A stretch of 64,000 nucleotides of DNA from Escherichia marmotae (GCF_002900365.1 NZ_CP025979.1:1736001-1800000); one strand, 5' to 3'; positions 46,787 to 56,611 are shown, counted from the stretch's first letter. Notes: generated from the letters alone by a model not told the origin. Numbers and translations: made by a program.

Positions 46787-48733
46787 TTACTTTTTGATTT
46801 CAAACAGCGGTGTTTGACCCGCTACGACGTGCCCCTGGGCTTTAATAACCAGGCCGCTGAAATCGTCGATATTGCTGCAAACAACCGGACTGATCATCGA
46901 GCGAGCGTTAGCGTTCAGGTAATCCAGATCCATTTCCAGAATCGGTTGCCCTGCGCTTACCTGCGCGCCCTCTTCCACCAGACGTTTAAAACCTTTACCT
47001 TCCAGCGCCACAGTATCGATACCCATGTGGACTACGATTTCCGCGCCTTTTTCGGTTTCCAGGCAGAACGCGTGGTTGGTGTTGAAGATTTTCACGATAG
47101 TCCCTGCGGCTGGTGATACAACGATTTTATCCGTCGGTTTCACCGCCACACCGTCACCCACCGCTTTGCTGGCGAATGCTTCGTCTGGCACCTGATCCAG
47201 CGCCACAACATCACCAGTAATCGGTGATACCAGTTCAACGATAGACACTGCGTTTGGTACAGCCTGTGGTTTTGCTGCCGGAGCAGCGGTTGCCGGAGCG
47301 GCTTCAGCAGACGCTGCTGCTACCGGCCCACGGGCAACGACTTTCTTCATTGCATCACCGATAGATTCGGCTTTCGCACCGACAATCACCTGAATAGTCT
47401 GCTTGTTCAGTTTCACCACACCAGAAGCACCCAGACGTTTACACATCGCATCGTTGACGAGAGCTGAGTCAGCCACCGTCAGGCGCAGACGGGTAATACA
47501 GGCATCAATCGCTTTCAGGTTGTCACTACCGCCAACCGCAGCAATATAGTTGGTCGCCAGTTGAGTCAGACCTTCTTCAGTGTTGCTGTTGGCTTCTTCA
47601 GTAACAATTTCGTCTTCTTTATCTTCACGACCTGGCGTTTTCAGGTTGAACAGGCGGATAACCACACTGAACACCACGAAGTAGATAGCGAAGAAAACAA
47701 CGCCCATCACCAACAGCATCCAGACGTTCTGGCTGGCGGCCGGCAGGTTATACATCAACGCATAGTCGATGGCACCCGCAGAGAAGGAGAAGCCCGCGTG
47801 GATACCCAGCAACGTTGCGACAAACAGGCTGATGCCGGTCAGCAGTGCGTGCAGGAGGTACAGCAGCGGAGCGAGGAACATGAACAGGAATTCCAGCGGC
47901 TCAGTCACACCGGTCAGGAACGCGGTGATAGCCACGGAAAGCAGCATCCCACCAACCATCGGACGACGCTCTTTCGGCGCGGCAAAATACATCGCCAGCG
48001 CTGCACCCGGCAAACCGAACATCATGATCGGGAAGAAGCCGGACATGAACATCCCCGCCGTGCCGTCACCCGCATAGAAGCGGTTGATATCGCCGTGGAA
48101 TACAGCACCCGCCGCGTTGGTGAATTCACCAATCTGGAACCAGGCGATAGTGTTCAGCACCTGATGCAGACCCGTTGGGATCAGCAGACGGTTGATGAAA
48201 CCAAAGATACCGGAACCCAGCGCGCCTGCAGAAACGATCCATTCGCCACCTGCATGAATAGCGTGCTGCACCGGCGGCCAGACATAACCAAAAATGGCTG
48301 CCAGCACCAGACAGAAGAAGCCAGTGGCAATCGGCACAAAGCGTTTACCGCCGAAGAAGCTCAGGAAGTCAGGCAGTTTAATCGCGGACCAACGGTTATA
48401 GGCTGCACCACCGACCAGACCGGTAATGATACCCGCCAGAACACCCATGTTAATTTCCGGGTTGATGGTTACCATCGCTTTGGTCAGTACAAAATACCCG
48501 ACTGCCCCCGCCAGCGCCGCCGCGCCCGCGCTGTCTTTTGACCAACTGGATGCCACACCGATCGCGAAGATAAGCGCAAGGTTGTCAAAAATCGCACCGC
48601 CCGCCTGGGCAATAAACGCAACGTTAAGTAAATCTGGCTGGCCGAATCGCAGCAACAGTGCCGCCACCGGCAGCACCGCGATAGGGAGCTGTAACGCCCT
48701 ACCGAGTCGCTGGAAAAACCCTAAAATATTCAT
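46787..48733 (-). CDS. nagE: N-acetylglucosamine PTS permease EIICBA
   Basis: 648 residues in order EIIC (residues 1-370, membrane), EIIB (about 390-470, with the phospho-cysteine in DACITRLRLTV) and EIIA (about 500-648, with VVHMGIDTVAL, phospho-His). Takes up and phosphorylates GlcNAc using HPr. An Ala/Pro linker joins B and A. Divergent from nagBACD through NagC and CRP sites. Confidence 0.98.
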   Translation of the reverse strand: MNILGFFQRLGRALQLPIAVLPVAALLLRFGQPDLLNVAFIAQAGGAIFDNLALIFAIGVASSWSKDSAGAAALAGAVGYFVLTKAMVTINPEINMGVLAGIITGLVGGAAYNRWSAIKLPDFLSFFGGKRFVPIATGFFCLVLAAIFGYVWPPVQHAIHAGGEWIVSAGALGSGIFGFINRLLIPTGLHQVLNTIAWFQIGEFTNAAGAVFHGDINRFYAGDGTAGMFMSGFFPIMMFGLPGAALAMYFAAPKERRPMVGGMLLSVAITAFLTGVTEPLEFLFMFLAPLLYLLHALLTGISLFVATLLGIHAGFSFSAGAIDYALMYNLPAASQNVWMLLVMGVVFFAIYFVVFSVVIRLFNLKTPGREDKEDEIVTEEANSNTEEGLTQLATNYIAAVGGSDNLKAIDACITRLRLTVADSALVNDAMCKRLGASGVVKLNKQTIQVIVGAKAESIGDAMKKVVARGPVAAASAEAAPATAAPAAKPQAVPNAVSIVELVSPITGDVVALDQVPDEAFASKAVGDGVAVKPTDKIVVSPAAGTIVKIFNTNHAFCLETEKGAEIVVHMGIDTVALEGKGFKRLVEEGAQVSAGQPILEMDLDYLNANARSMISPVVCSNIDDFSGLVIKAQGHVVAGQTPLFEIKK

Positions 48734-48857
48734 CTTATTCCCCCTACGAGAACCCTATTTGGCTTGTTTAAAGCCGTATTTTTATTTTGCTGCAAACTGT
48801 ACTGCCGATGTTCTGTAATCAGGTTGTTAGATCATCTGCTACAGAGTGTGTAAAAAA

Positions 48858-48878
48858 TTAATTCGTACCGCAAATTAA
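48858..48878. promoter_or_regulatory. NagC operator, nagE side
   Basis: TTAATTCGTACCGCAAATTAA is a near-palindrome with AATT half-sites, matching the known nagE operator. NagC bound here loops with the nagB site. Confidence 0.85.
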
Positions 48879-48890
48879 ACGCGTGTCTTT

Positions 48891-48905
48891 TGTGAGTTTT
48901 GTCAC
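48891..48905. promoter_or_regulatory. CRP site in nagE-nagB region
   Basis: TGTGAGTTTTGTCAC closely fits TGTGA-N6-TCACA, placed between the two NagC operators. Confidence 0.8.
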
Positions 48906-48951
48906 CAAATATCGTTATCATCACTCCCTTTTACTGGCTAAACCAGAAAAC

Positions 48952-48975
48952 TTATTTTATCATTCAAAAAATCAG
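48952..48975. promoter_or_regulatory. NagC operator, nagB side
   Basis: TTATTTTATCATTCAAAAAA plus TCAG matches the nagB operator known in E. coli, 90 bp from the nagE site. Confidence 0.75.
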
Positions 48976-49064
48976 GTCGGATTGACGCCTGTCTGCGCAA
49001 ATCCAGGTTACGCTTAAAGATGCCAAATCCGCCAACGGCTTAATTTTTCTTATCGAGGTGAATA

Positions 49065-49865
49065 ATGAGACTGATCCCCCTGACTACTGCTGAACAGGTC
49101 GGCAAATGGGCTGCGCGCCATATCGTCAATCGCATCAATGCGTTCAAACCGACTGCCGATCGCCCGTTCGTGCTTGGCTTGCCGACCGGTGGCACACCGA
49201 TGACCACCTATAAAGCGTTAGTCGAAATGCATAAAGCAGGCCAGGTCAGCTTTAAGCACGTTGTCACCTTCAACATGGACGAGTATGTCGGTCTGCCGAA
49301 AGAGCATCCGGAAAGCTACTACAGCTTTATGCACCGTAATTTCTTCGATCACGTTGATATTCCAGCAGAAAATATCAACCTTCTCAATGGCAACGCCCCG
49401 GATATCGACGCCGAATGCCGCCAGTATGAAGAAAAAATCCGCTCTTACGGTAAAATTCATCTGTTTATGGGCGGTGTAGGTAACGACGGTCATATTGCAT
49501 TTAACGAACCAGCCTCTTCTCTCGCCTCTCGCACCCGTATCAAAACCCTGACACATGACACTCGCGTCGCAAACTCTCGTTTCTTTGATAATGATGTTAA
49601 TCAGGTGCCAAAATATGCGCTGACCGTCGGTGTGGGTACACTGCTGGATGCCGAAGAAGTGATGATTCTGGTGCTGGGTAGCCAGAAAGCACTGGCACTG
49701 CAGGCGGCCGTTGAAGGTTGCGTTAACCACATGTGGACTATTAGCTGTCTGCAACTGCATCCGAAAGCGATCATGGTGTGTGATGAACCTTCGACCATGG
49801 AGCTGAAAGTTAAGACTTTAAGATATTTCAATGAATTAGAAGCAGAAAACATCAAAGGTCTGTAA
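49065..49865 (+). CDS. nagB: Glucosamine-6-phosphate deaminase
   Basis: 266 residues. Active-site segments NMDEYVGL (Asp72) and [14 protein letters not shown] (Asp141, His143) are intact. Converts GlcN6P to fructose-6-phosphate and ammonia, allosterically activated by GlcNAc6P. First gene of nagBACD. Confidence 0.99.
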
Positions 49866-49876
49866 TTGTTATCCCT

Positions 49877-49898
49877 GCCCTGACGTTTCGTTCAGGGC
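49877..49898 (+). terminator. Stem-loop between nagB and nagA
   Basis: GCCCTGA (49877-49883) pairs with TCAGGGC (49892-49898), followed by TGTATTATTTTT. It may act as partial terminator or RNA processing stop giving more nagB than nagA message. Confidence 0.6.
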
Positions 49899-49926
49899 TG
49901 TATTATTTTTGATATCGGGGGTCGGA

Positions 49927-51075
49927 ATGTATGCATTAACCCAGGGCCGGATCTTTACCGGCCACGAATTTCTTGATGACCATGCGGTTGTTATCGCTGA
50001 TGGCCTGATTAAAAGCGTCTGTCCAGTAGCGGAACTGCCGCCAGAGATTGAACAACGTTCACTGAACGGGGCCATTCTCTCCCCCGGTTTTATCGATGTG
50101 CAGTTAAACGGCTGCGGTGGCGTACAGTTCAACGATACTGCTGAAGCGGTCAGCGTGGAAACGCTGGAAATCATGCAGAAAGCCAATGAGAAATCAGGCT
50201 GTACTAACTACCTGCCGACGCTTATCACCACCAGCGATGAGCTGATGAAACAGGGTGTGCGCGTAATGCGCGAATACCTGGCAAAACATCCGAATCAGGC
50301 ATTAGGTCTGCATCTGGAAGGTCCGTGGCTGAATCTGGTAAAAAAAGGCACTCATAATCCGAATTTCGTGCGTAAGCCCGATGCCGCGCTGGTCGATTTC
50401 CTTTGTGAAAATGCCGATGTTATTACCAAAGTCACACTAGCGCCGGAAATGGTGCCAACGGAAGTGATCAGTAAACTGGCAAATGCTGGTATTGTGGTTT
50501 CAGCCGGTCACTCCAACGCCACATTGAAAGAAGCGAAAGCCGGTTTCCGCGCGGGGATTACCTTTGCCACCCATCTGTACAATGCGATGCCGTATATTAC
50601 GGGGCGTGAGCCGGGTCTGGCGGGCGCGATCCTCGACGAAGCTGACATTTATTGCGGTATTATTGCCGATGGCCTGCACGTTGATTACGCTAACATTCGC
50701 AACGCCAAACGTCTGAAAGGCGACAAACTGTGTCTGGTTACCGATGCGACTGCGCCAGCAGGTGCCAATATTGAACAGTTCATTTTTGCGGGTAAAACAA
50801 TATACTACCGCAACGGACTTTGTGTGGATGAGAACGGTACGTTAAGTGGTTCATCCTTAACCATGATTGAAGGCGTGCGTAATCTGGTCGAACATTGTAG
50901 TATCGCACTGGATGAAGTGCTGCGTATGGCGACGCTCTATCCGGCGCGTGCAATTGGCGTTGAGAAACGTCTCGGCACTCTCGCCGCAGGTAAAGTGGCC
51001 AACCTGACCGCATTCACACCTGATTTTAAAATCACCAGGACCATCGTTAACGGTAACGAGGTCGTAACTCAATAA
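49927..51075 (+). CDS. nagA: N-acetylglucosamine-6-phosphate deacetylase
   Basis: 382 residues from MYALTQGRIFTGHEF. Amidohydrolase fold: GFIDVQLNGCGG, LHLEGPW, SAGHSNATL, and catalytic Asp in LVTDATAPAG. Removes acetyl from GlcNAc6P. The in-frame ATG at 49909 has a weaker ribosome site. Confidence 0.98.
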   Translation: MYALTQGRIFTGHEFLDDHAVVIADGLIKSVCPVAELPPEIEQRSLNGAILSPGFIDVQLNGCGGVQFNDTAEAVSVETLEIMQKANEKSGCTNYLPTLITTSDELMKQGVRVMREYLAKHPNQALGLHLEGPWLNLVKKGTHNPNFVRKPDAALVDFLCENADVITKVTLAPEMVPTEVISKLANAGIVVSAGHSNATLKEAKAGFRAGITFATHLYNAMPYITGREPGLAGAILDEADIYCGIIADGLHVDYANIRNAKRLKGDKLCLVTDATAPAGANIEQFIFAGKTIYYRNGLCVDENGTLSGSSLTMIEGVRNLVEHCSIALDEVLRMATLYPARAIGVEKRLGTLAAGKVANLTAFTPDFKITRTIVNGNEVVTQ

Positions 51076-51083
51076 GAGAAAGT

Positions 51084-52304
51084 ATGACACCAGGCGGACA
51101 AGCTCAGATAGGTAATGTTGATCTCGTAAAACAGCTTAACAGCGCGGCGGTTTATCGCCTGATTGACCAGCATGGGCCAATCTCGCGAATTCAGATTGCC
51201 GAACAAAGCCAGCTTGCCCCCGCCAGCGTAACTAAAATTACGCGTCAGCTTATCGAACGCGGGTTGATCAAAGAAGTTGATCAGCAGGCCTCCACCGGAG
51301 GCCGCCGCGCAATCTCTATTGTCACCGAAACCCGCAATTTCCAGGCTATCGGCGTACGACTTGGTCGTCACGACGCTACCATCACCCTGTTTGATCTCAG
51401 CAGCAAAGTGCTGGCAGAAGAACATTACCCGCTGCCAGAGCGTACCCAGCAAACGCTGGAACATGCGCTCTTAAACGCCATCGCCCAGTTTATTGATGGC
51501 TACCAGCGCAAACTGCGAGAGTTAATCGCCATTTCGGTTATTCTGCCAGGGCTTGTCGACCCGGACAGCGGCAAAATTCATTACATGCCGCATATCCAGG
51601 TGGAAAACTGGGGGCTGGTAGAGGCACTGGAAGAACGTTTTAAAGTGACCTGTTTTGTCGGTCACGATATCCGCAGTCTGGCGCTGGCAGAGCACTACTT
51701 CGGTGCAAGTCAGGATTGCGAAGACTCCATTCTGGTGCGCGTGCACCGCGGAACAGGTGCCGGAATCATCTCTAACGGGCGCATTTTTATCGGCCGCAAC
51801 GGCAACGTTGGTGAAATTGGCCATATTCAGGTTGAACCGCTGGGTGAACGCTGCCACTGCGGAAATTTCGGTTGTCTGGAAACTATCGCTGCCAACGCCG
51901 CCATTGAACAACGAGTGTTGAATCTGTTAAAGCAGGGCTATCAGAGCCGCGTGCCGCTGGATGACTGCACCATCAAAACTATCTGTAAAGCCGCAAACAA
52001 AGGCGACAGTCTGGCGTCGGAAGTGATTGAGTATGTCGGTCGCCATCTGGGTAAAACCATCGCCATTGCCATCAACTTATTTAACCCGCAAAAAATTGTT
52101 ATTGCCGGTGAGATCACCGAAGCCGATAAAGTGCTGCTGCCCGCCATTGAAAGCTGCATTAATACCCAGGCGTTGAAGGCGTTTCGCACTAATCTGCCGG
52201 TAGTGCGTTCCGAACTGGATCACCGCTCAGCAATCGGTGCTTTTGCACTGGTAAAACGCGCCATGCTCAACGGTATTTTGCTCCAGCATTTGCTGGAAAA
52301 TTAA
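51084..52304 (+). CDS. nagC: NagC transcriptional repressor, ROK family
   Basis: 406 residues. N-terminal winged helix (about 20-75, ISRIQIAEQSQLAPASVTKITRQL) and ROK fold with zinc motif CHCGNFGCLE. Represses nagE and nagBACD and activates fim and glmUS. Inducer is GlcNAc6P. Fourteenfold spacing from nagA is only nine bases, so it is in the same operon and represses itself. Confidence 0.98.
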   Translation: MTPGGQAQIGNVDLVKQLNSAAVYRLIDQHGPISRIQIAEQSQLAPASVTKITRQLIERGLIKEVDQQASTGGRRAISIVTETRNFQAIGVRLGRHDATITLFDLSSKVLAEEHYPLPERTQQTLEHALLNAIAQFIDGYQRKLRELIAISVILPGLVDPDSGKIHYMPHIQVENWGLVEALEERFKVTCFVGHDIRSLALAEHYFGASQDCEDSILVRVHRGTGAGIISNGRIFIGRNGNVGEIGHIQVEPLGERCHCGNFGCLETIAANAAIEQRVLNLLKQGYQSRVPLDDCTIKTICKAANKGDSLASEVIEYVGRHLGKTIAIAINLFNPQKIVIAGEITEADKVLLPAIESCINTQALKAFRTNLPVVRSELDHRSAIGAFALVKRAMLNGILLQHLLEN

Positions 52305-52351
52305 TGTGCTTTTATAGTGGCGCTTATTGTTGTGAATATTCTGGGTAGTCC

Positions 52352-53104
52352 ATGACCATTAAAAATGTAATTTGCGATATCGACGGCGTGCTGATGCACG
52401 ATAACGTCGCCGTACCGGGTGCAGCGGAGTTTTTGCACGGGATTATGGATAAAGGCCTGCCGCTGGTGTTGCTGACCAACTATCCTTCGCAGACCGGGCA
52501 AGACCTGGCAAACCGCTTTGCCACTGCGGGTGTCGATGTGCCAGACAGTGTGTTTTATACCTCCGCGATGGCAACTGCCGATTTCCTGCGTCGACAGGAA
52601 GGCAAAAAAGCGTATGTAGTGGGCGAAGGCGCGCTGATTCATGAACTGTACAAAGCCGGTTTTACCATTATCGATGTTAATCCTGACTTTGTGATTGTTG
52701 GCGAAACGCGCTCATACAACTGGGACATGATGCATAAAGCGGCGTATTTCGTCGCCAACGGCGCACGTTTTATCGCCACCAACCCGGATACTCACGGACG
52801 TGGTTTCTATCCGGCCTGTGGCGCATTGTGCGCGGGGATCGAGAAAATCTCCGGACGTAAACCGTTCTATGTTGGTAAACCCAGCCCGTGGATCATCCGT
52901 GCAGCATTAAACAAAATGCAGGCGCACTCGGAAGAAACGGTGATTGTTGGCGATAACCTGCGTACCGACATTCTGGCTGGCTTCCAGGCGGGTCTGGAGA
53001 CGATTCTGGTGCTCTCTGGTGTTTCGTCGCTCGACGATATCGACAGTATGCCGTTCCGCCCTAGCTGGATTTACCCATCAGTCGCTGAAATCGACGTTAT
53101 CTGA
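52352..53104 (+). CDS. nagD: HAD phosphatase NagD (UMP phosphatase)
   Basis: 250 residues, HAD superfamily type IIA. Motif I DIDGVLMHDN (nucleophile Asp), motif II TNYPSQ, motif III/IV GKPSPWII and VGDNLRTDILAG. Dephosphorylates nucleoside monophosphates such as UMP and also glucose phosphates. Last gene of nagBACD, 47 bp after nagC. Confidence 0.97.
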   Translation: MTIKNVICDIDGVLMHDNVAVPGAAEFLHGIMDKGLPLVLLTNYPSQTGQDLANRFATAGVDVPDSVFYTSAMATADFLRRQEGKKAYVVGEGALIHELYKAGFTIIDVNPDFVIVGETRSYNWDMMHKAAYFVANGARFIATNPDTHGRGFYPACGALCAGIEKISGRKPFYVGKPSPWIIRAALNKMQAHSEETVIVGDNLRTDILAGFQAGLETILVLSGVSSLDDIDSMPFRPSWIYPSVAEIDVI

Positions 53105-53107
53105 AAA

Positions 53108-53133
53108 TCAACCACGTCTCAGGACGTGGTTGA
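53108..53133 (+). terminator. Stem-loop after nagD
   Basis: TCAACCACGTC (53108-53118) pairs perfectly with GACGTGGTTGA (53123-53133). A T-run is lacking, so it may be a terminator or a 3'-end stabiliser. Confidence 0.7.
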
Positions 53134-53509
53134 TATTGATGACAAACGCCAAACTGCCTGAGGCACTACGCTTATCAGGCCTACGCAGCTCCTGCAATAT
53201 ATTGAATTTTCATGATTTTGTAGGCCAAGCAAGGCGTTTACGCCGCATCCGGCATGAACAAATCTCACTTTGTAAGCGATTTGGTTTCTGATCCCCCTGC
53301 AAAATATACCCATTCAATAAAACCCGCTAAAAATTATCGATCCATCAATAAACAGGTCACTGCACCCCACTCTTTTTCACCATTCATCAATCACCATTAC
53401 GTTTTTTATTTTTTCACCGCCAAATCTCTTGCGCACATTGCTGCTTTGCGGCATTTTTTTAAACAAGCAAACACAACAAGCAGCAAACACCAGGTTAACG
53501 GAGAAGGTT
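53134..53509. other. nagD-asnB intergenic region with BIME
   Basis: A REP pair (53154-53185 and 53220-53256) is followed by about 250 bp of AT-rich DNA that must hold the asnB promoter. No gene is seen; the frames crossing it lack support. Confidence 0.7.
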
Positions 53510-55174
53510 ATGTGTTCAATTTTTGGCGTATTCGATATCAAAACAGACGCAGTTGAGCTGCGGAAGAAAGCACTCGAGCTGTCACGCCTGATGCGTCATC
53601 GTGGCCCGGACTGGTCCGGTATTTATGCCAGCGATAATGCAATTCTCGCCCACGAACGTCTGTCAATTGTTGATGTTAACGCGGGTGCGCAGCCTCTCTA
53701 CAATCAATCAAAAACCCTCGTACTGGCAGTGAACGGGGAAATCTACAACCACCAGGCGCTGCGTGCTGAGTATGGCGATCGTTACCAGTTCCAGACTGGA
53801 TCTGACTGCGAAGTGATCCTCGCGTTGTATCAGGAAAAAGGGGCGGAATTTCTCGACGATTTGCAGGGCATGTTTGCCTTTGCCCTGTACGACAGCGAAA
53901 AAGATGCATATCTGATTGGTCGCGACCATCTGGGGATCATCCCTCTGTATATGGGTTATGACGAACACGGCCAGCTATATGTGGCCTCAGAAATGAAAGC
54001 CCTGGTGCCGGTTTGCCGCACCATTAAAGAGTTCCCGGCAGGGAGCTATCTGTGGAGTCAGGACGGCGAAATCCGTTCTTATTATCACCGCGACTGGTTC
54101 GACTACGATGCAGTGAAAGATAACATGACCGACAAAAACGAGCTGCGTCAGGCACTGGAAGATTCCGTTAAAAGCCACCTGATGTCTGACGTGCCTTACG
54201 GCGTGCTGCTCTCCGGTGGTCTGGATTCCTCAATTATTTCGGCTATCACCAAAAAATACGCCGCCCGCCGCGTGGAAGATCAGGAACGTTCAGAAGCCTG
54301 GTGGCCGCAATTGCACTCTTTTGCCGTGGGTCTGCCTAGTTCACCGGATCTGAAAGCGGCCCAGGAAGTGGCAAATCATCTGGGCACTGTGCATCACGAA
54401 ATTCACTTCACCGTACAGGAAGGTCTCGATGCCATCCGCGACGTGATTTATCACATTGAAACGTATGATGTGACCACGATTCGCGCTTCAACGCCGATGT
54501 ATTTAATGTCGCGTAAGATCAAGGCGATGGGCATTAAGATGGTACTGTCCGGTGAAGGTTCTGACGAAGTGTTTGGCGGTTATCTCTATTTCCACAAAGC
54601 GCCGAACGCCAAAGAGTTGCATGAAGAGACGGTGCGTAAGCTGCTGGCCCTGCATATGTATGACTGCGCACGCGCCAACAAAGCGATGTCGGCCTGGGGC
54701 GTGGAAGCACGCGTGCCGTTCCTTGACAAGAAATTCCTTGATGTAGCGATGCGCATTAATCCGCAGGACAAAATGTGCGGCAACGGCAAGATGGAAAAAC
54801 ACATCCTGCGTGAATGTTTTGAAGCGTATCTGCCCGCAAGTGTGGCCTGGCGGCAGAAAGAGCAGTTCTCAGATGGCGTCGGTTATAGCTGGATCGACAC
54901 TCTGAAAGAAGTGGCGGCGCAGCAGGTTTCTGATCAACAGTTGGAAACGGCCCGCTTCCGCTTCCCATACAATACGCCGACCTCAAAAGAAGCGTATCTG
55001 TATCGCGAAATCTTTGAAGAACTGTTCCCGCTCCCAAGTGCCGCAGAGTGCGTACCAGGGGGGCCGTCCGTTGCCTGTTCTTCTGCCAAAGCGATTGAGT
55101 GGGATGAAGCGTTCAAGAAAATGGACGATCCATCGGGTCGCGCAGTCGGTGTTCACCAGTCGGCGTATAAATAA
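53510..55174 (+). CDS. asnB: Asparagine synthetase B, glutamine-hydrolysing
   Basis: 554 residues from MCSIFGVFDIKTDAVELRKK; Cys2 becomes the N-terminal nucleophile of the glutaminase domain, which sets the start. PP-loop SGGLDSS (about residues 233-239) binds ATP in the synthetase domain. Makes asparagine from aspartate and glutamine. An upstream in-frame ATG at 53429 would mask Cys2 and is rejected. Confidence 0.98.
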   Translation: MCSIFGVFDIKTDAVELRKKALELSRLMRHRGPDWSGIYASDNAILAHERLSIVDVNAGAQPLYNQSKTLVLAVNGEIYNHQALRAEYGDRYQFQTGSDCEVILALYQEKGAEFLDDLQGMFAFALYDSEKDAYLIGRDHLGIIPLYMGYDEHGQLYVASEMKALVPVCRTIKEFPAGSYLWSQDGEIRSYYHRDWFDYDAVKDNMTDKNELRQALEDSVKSHLMSDVPYGVLLSGGLDSSIISAITKKYAARRVEDQERSEAWWPQLHSFAVGLPSSPDLKAAQEVANHLGTVHHEIHFTVQEGLDAIRDVIYHIETYDVTTIRASTPMYLMSRKIKAMGIKMVLSGEGSDEVFGGYLYFHKAPNAKELHEETVRKLLALHMYDCARANKAMSAWGVEARVPFLDKKFLDVAMRINPQDKMCGNGKMEKHILRECFEAYLPASVAWRQKEQFSDGVGYSWIDTLKEVAAQQVSDQQLETARFRFPYNTPTSKEAYLYREIFEELFPLPSAAECVPGGPSVACSSAKAIEWDEAFKKMDDPSGRAVGVHQSAYK

Positions 55175-55186
55175 GACGTGTAATAA

Positions 55187-55211
55187 TGCCCCGGAGAAAT
55201 CCGGGGCAATT
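55187..55211. terminator. Terminator between asnB and convergent gene
   Basis: TGCCCCGG (55187-55194) pairs with CCGGGGCA (55201-55208). It lies between two convergent stops and may serve both. Confidence 0.8.
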
Positions 55212-55215
55212 TCAG

Positions 55216-55653
55216 TTACTGGGGAACTTGTTGATTCTGATAGGCTGTGAGGAAATGTTCCGGATTTGCTACATCGCTGTCAGATAACTCATTACTGTAG
55301 GCGACTGACCAGGCTGCCGATTCATCCGGGATATGCAGGCTTCCATTTCCCTCTTTCAGGCGTAATAACTCAAAAGATTCGCCCTTGATTACAGCGGTAT
55401 ACGATTTCTCACCTTCCTGTAATGCTTTTACTTTGCAGCGAAAAATCTGACCATCGATGTCATTATCAACATGAGATACCTGAACAAGGGCTTCATTTTC
55501 CGCTTTCGGCCCAATTCGCATCATCCAGACCACTGCTCCTTCCTGCCCACGATAACCAAAGACATACTTACCAATTTCCGGTCGGGCTGTATCGGCAAAC
55601 GCCGATTGCATAAGTAATAAAGCACTGACCAGCACCGTCATAAAACGCAACAT
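55216..55653 (-). CDS. Secreted protein of unknown function
   Basis: 145 residues with signal peptide MLRFMTVLVSALLLMQSAFA, cleavage before DTARPEIG. The mature part has KYVFGYRGQEGAVVWMMRIG and QVSHVDNDIDGQIFRC, with one cysteine. I do not recognise the family. I do not recall a gene here in K-12. It lies between asnB and the tRNA operon, a plausible site of gene gain. Periplasmic location inferred from the signal only. Confidence 0.75.
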   Translation of the reverse strand: MLRFMTVLVSALLLMQSAFADTARPEIGKYVFGYRGQEGAVVWMMRIGPKAENEALVQVSHVDNDIDGQIFRCKVKALQEGEKSYTAVIKGESFELLRLKEGNGSLHIPDESAAWSVAYSNELSDSDVANPEHFLTAYQNQQVPQ

Positions 55654-55984
55654 ATTATTCCCTCAATAAATCGCCTGAAGTGGTAGCAGAGATGCAGGCG
55701 TAGCGATCCCTGTTCTGTCCTGTTGCAACGGGTCAGTATTTCATAGATTAATTTCCCGCCGCTATTGTTGAATTCTGAATTTCACCCCGTATGACAAAAG
55801 AATGGCTGCAGGCTGTAGAAAAAACACAAAGTAAACAATAATTGACGAATATAGCGCCACGCTGTTCGCAACCTAACCAAACAGTCAATTTCAAGCAATT
55901 TTCCTTGAAAAAGAGGTTGACGCTGCATGGCTCTATACGCATAATGCGCCCCGCAACGCCGATAAGGTATCGCGAAAAAAAGAT
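55654..55984. promoter_or_regulatory. Upstream region of tRNA operon
   Basis: 331 bp. The left part is the leader of the divergent secreted-protein gene. A minus-strand frame (55748-56017) crosses the tRNA promoter and is not credible. Confidence 0.6.
55917..55945 (+). promoter_or_regulatory. metT-leuW-gln tRNA operon promoter
   Basis: -35 TTGACG (55917-55922) and -10 CATAAT (55940-55945) are 17 bp apart and followed by GCGCCCC, a GC-rich discriminator typical of stringently controlled stable RNA promoters. Start near 55952, about 33 bp before the first tRNA. Confidence 0.85.
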
Positions 55985-56061
55985 GGCTACGTAGCTCAGT
56001 TGGTTAGAGCACATCACTCATAATGATGGGGTCACAGGTTCGAATCCCGTCGTAGCCACCA
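55985..56061 (+). tRNA. metT: tRNA-Met (CAT)
   Basis: 77 nt with encoded CCA. Anticodon CAT in CTCATAA, T-arm GGTTCGAATCC; GGCTACG pairs with CGTAGCC. Elongator Met, identical to the copy at 56377. Confidence 0.97.
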
Positions 56062-56069
56062 TCTTTTTT

Positions 56070-56154
56070 GCGGGAGTGGCGAAATTGGTAGACGCACCAG
56101 ATTTAGGTTCTGGCGCCGCAAGGTGTGCGAGTTCAAGTCTCGCCTCCCGCACCA
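56070..56154 (+). tRNA. leuW: tRNA-Leu (TAG)
   Basis: 85 nt with long variable arm (GGCGCCGCAAGGTGTGCG). Anticodon TAG in TTTAGGT; acceptor GCGGGAG with CTCCCGC; CCA encoded. Confidence 0.97.
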
Positions 56155-56177
56155 TTCACCAGAAAGCGTTGTACGGA

Positions 56178-56252
56178 TGGGGTATCGCCAAGCGGTAAGG
56201 CACCGGTTTTTGATACCGGCATTCCCTGGTTCGAATCCAGGTACCCCAGCCA
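56178..56252 (+). tRNA. glnU: tRNA-Gln (TTG)
   Basis: 75 nt. Anticodon TTG in TTTTGAT; acceptor TGGGGTA with TACCCCA; CCA encoded. Same sequence as the copy at 56287. Confidence 0.97.
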
Positions 56253-56286
56253 TCTTCTTCGAGTAAGCGGTTCACCGCCCGGTTAT

Positions 56287-56361
56287 TGGGGTATCGCCAA
56301 GCGGTAAGGCACCGGTTTTTGATACCGGCATTCCCTGGTTCGAATCCAGGTACCCCAGCCA
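56287..56361 (+). tRNA. glnW: tRNA-Gln (TTG)
   Basis: Second identical TTG glutamine tRNA, 34 bp after the first. Confidence 0.97.
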
Positions 56362-56376
56362 TCGAAGAAATAATCT

Positions 56377-56453
56377 GGCTACGTAGCTCAGTTGGTTAGA
56401 GCACATCACTCATAATGATGGGGTCACAGGTTCGAATCCCGTCGTAGCCACCA
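56377..56453 (+). tRNA. metU: tRNA-Met (CAT)
   Basis: Second elongator Met tRNA, identical over 77 nt to 55985-56061. Confidence 0.97.
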
Positions 56454-56499
56454 AATTCTGAATGTGTCGAACAGGTTCGGCAAGTTCAAAAAAATTTGT

Positions 56500-56574
56500 T
56501 GGGGTATCGCCAAGCGGTAAGGCACCGGATTCTGATTCCGGCATTCCGAGGTTCGAATCCTCGTACCCCAGCCA
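56500..56574 (+). tRNA. glnV: tRNA-Gln (CTG)
   Basis: 75 nt, anticodon CTG in TTCTGAT. In E. coli this gene (supE) can mutate to an amber suppressor; here the anticodon is CTG, wild type. Confidence 0.97.
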
Positions 56575-56611
56575 ATTTATTCAAGACGCTTACATCGTAA
56601 GTGCACCCTGT

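Noticed and set aside
47561..48541. Open frame of 326 codons on the plus strand
   Set aside because: Antisense shadow of nagE; highly charged and His/Gln-rich product without domains.
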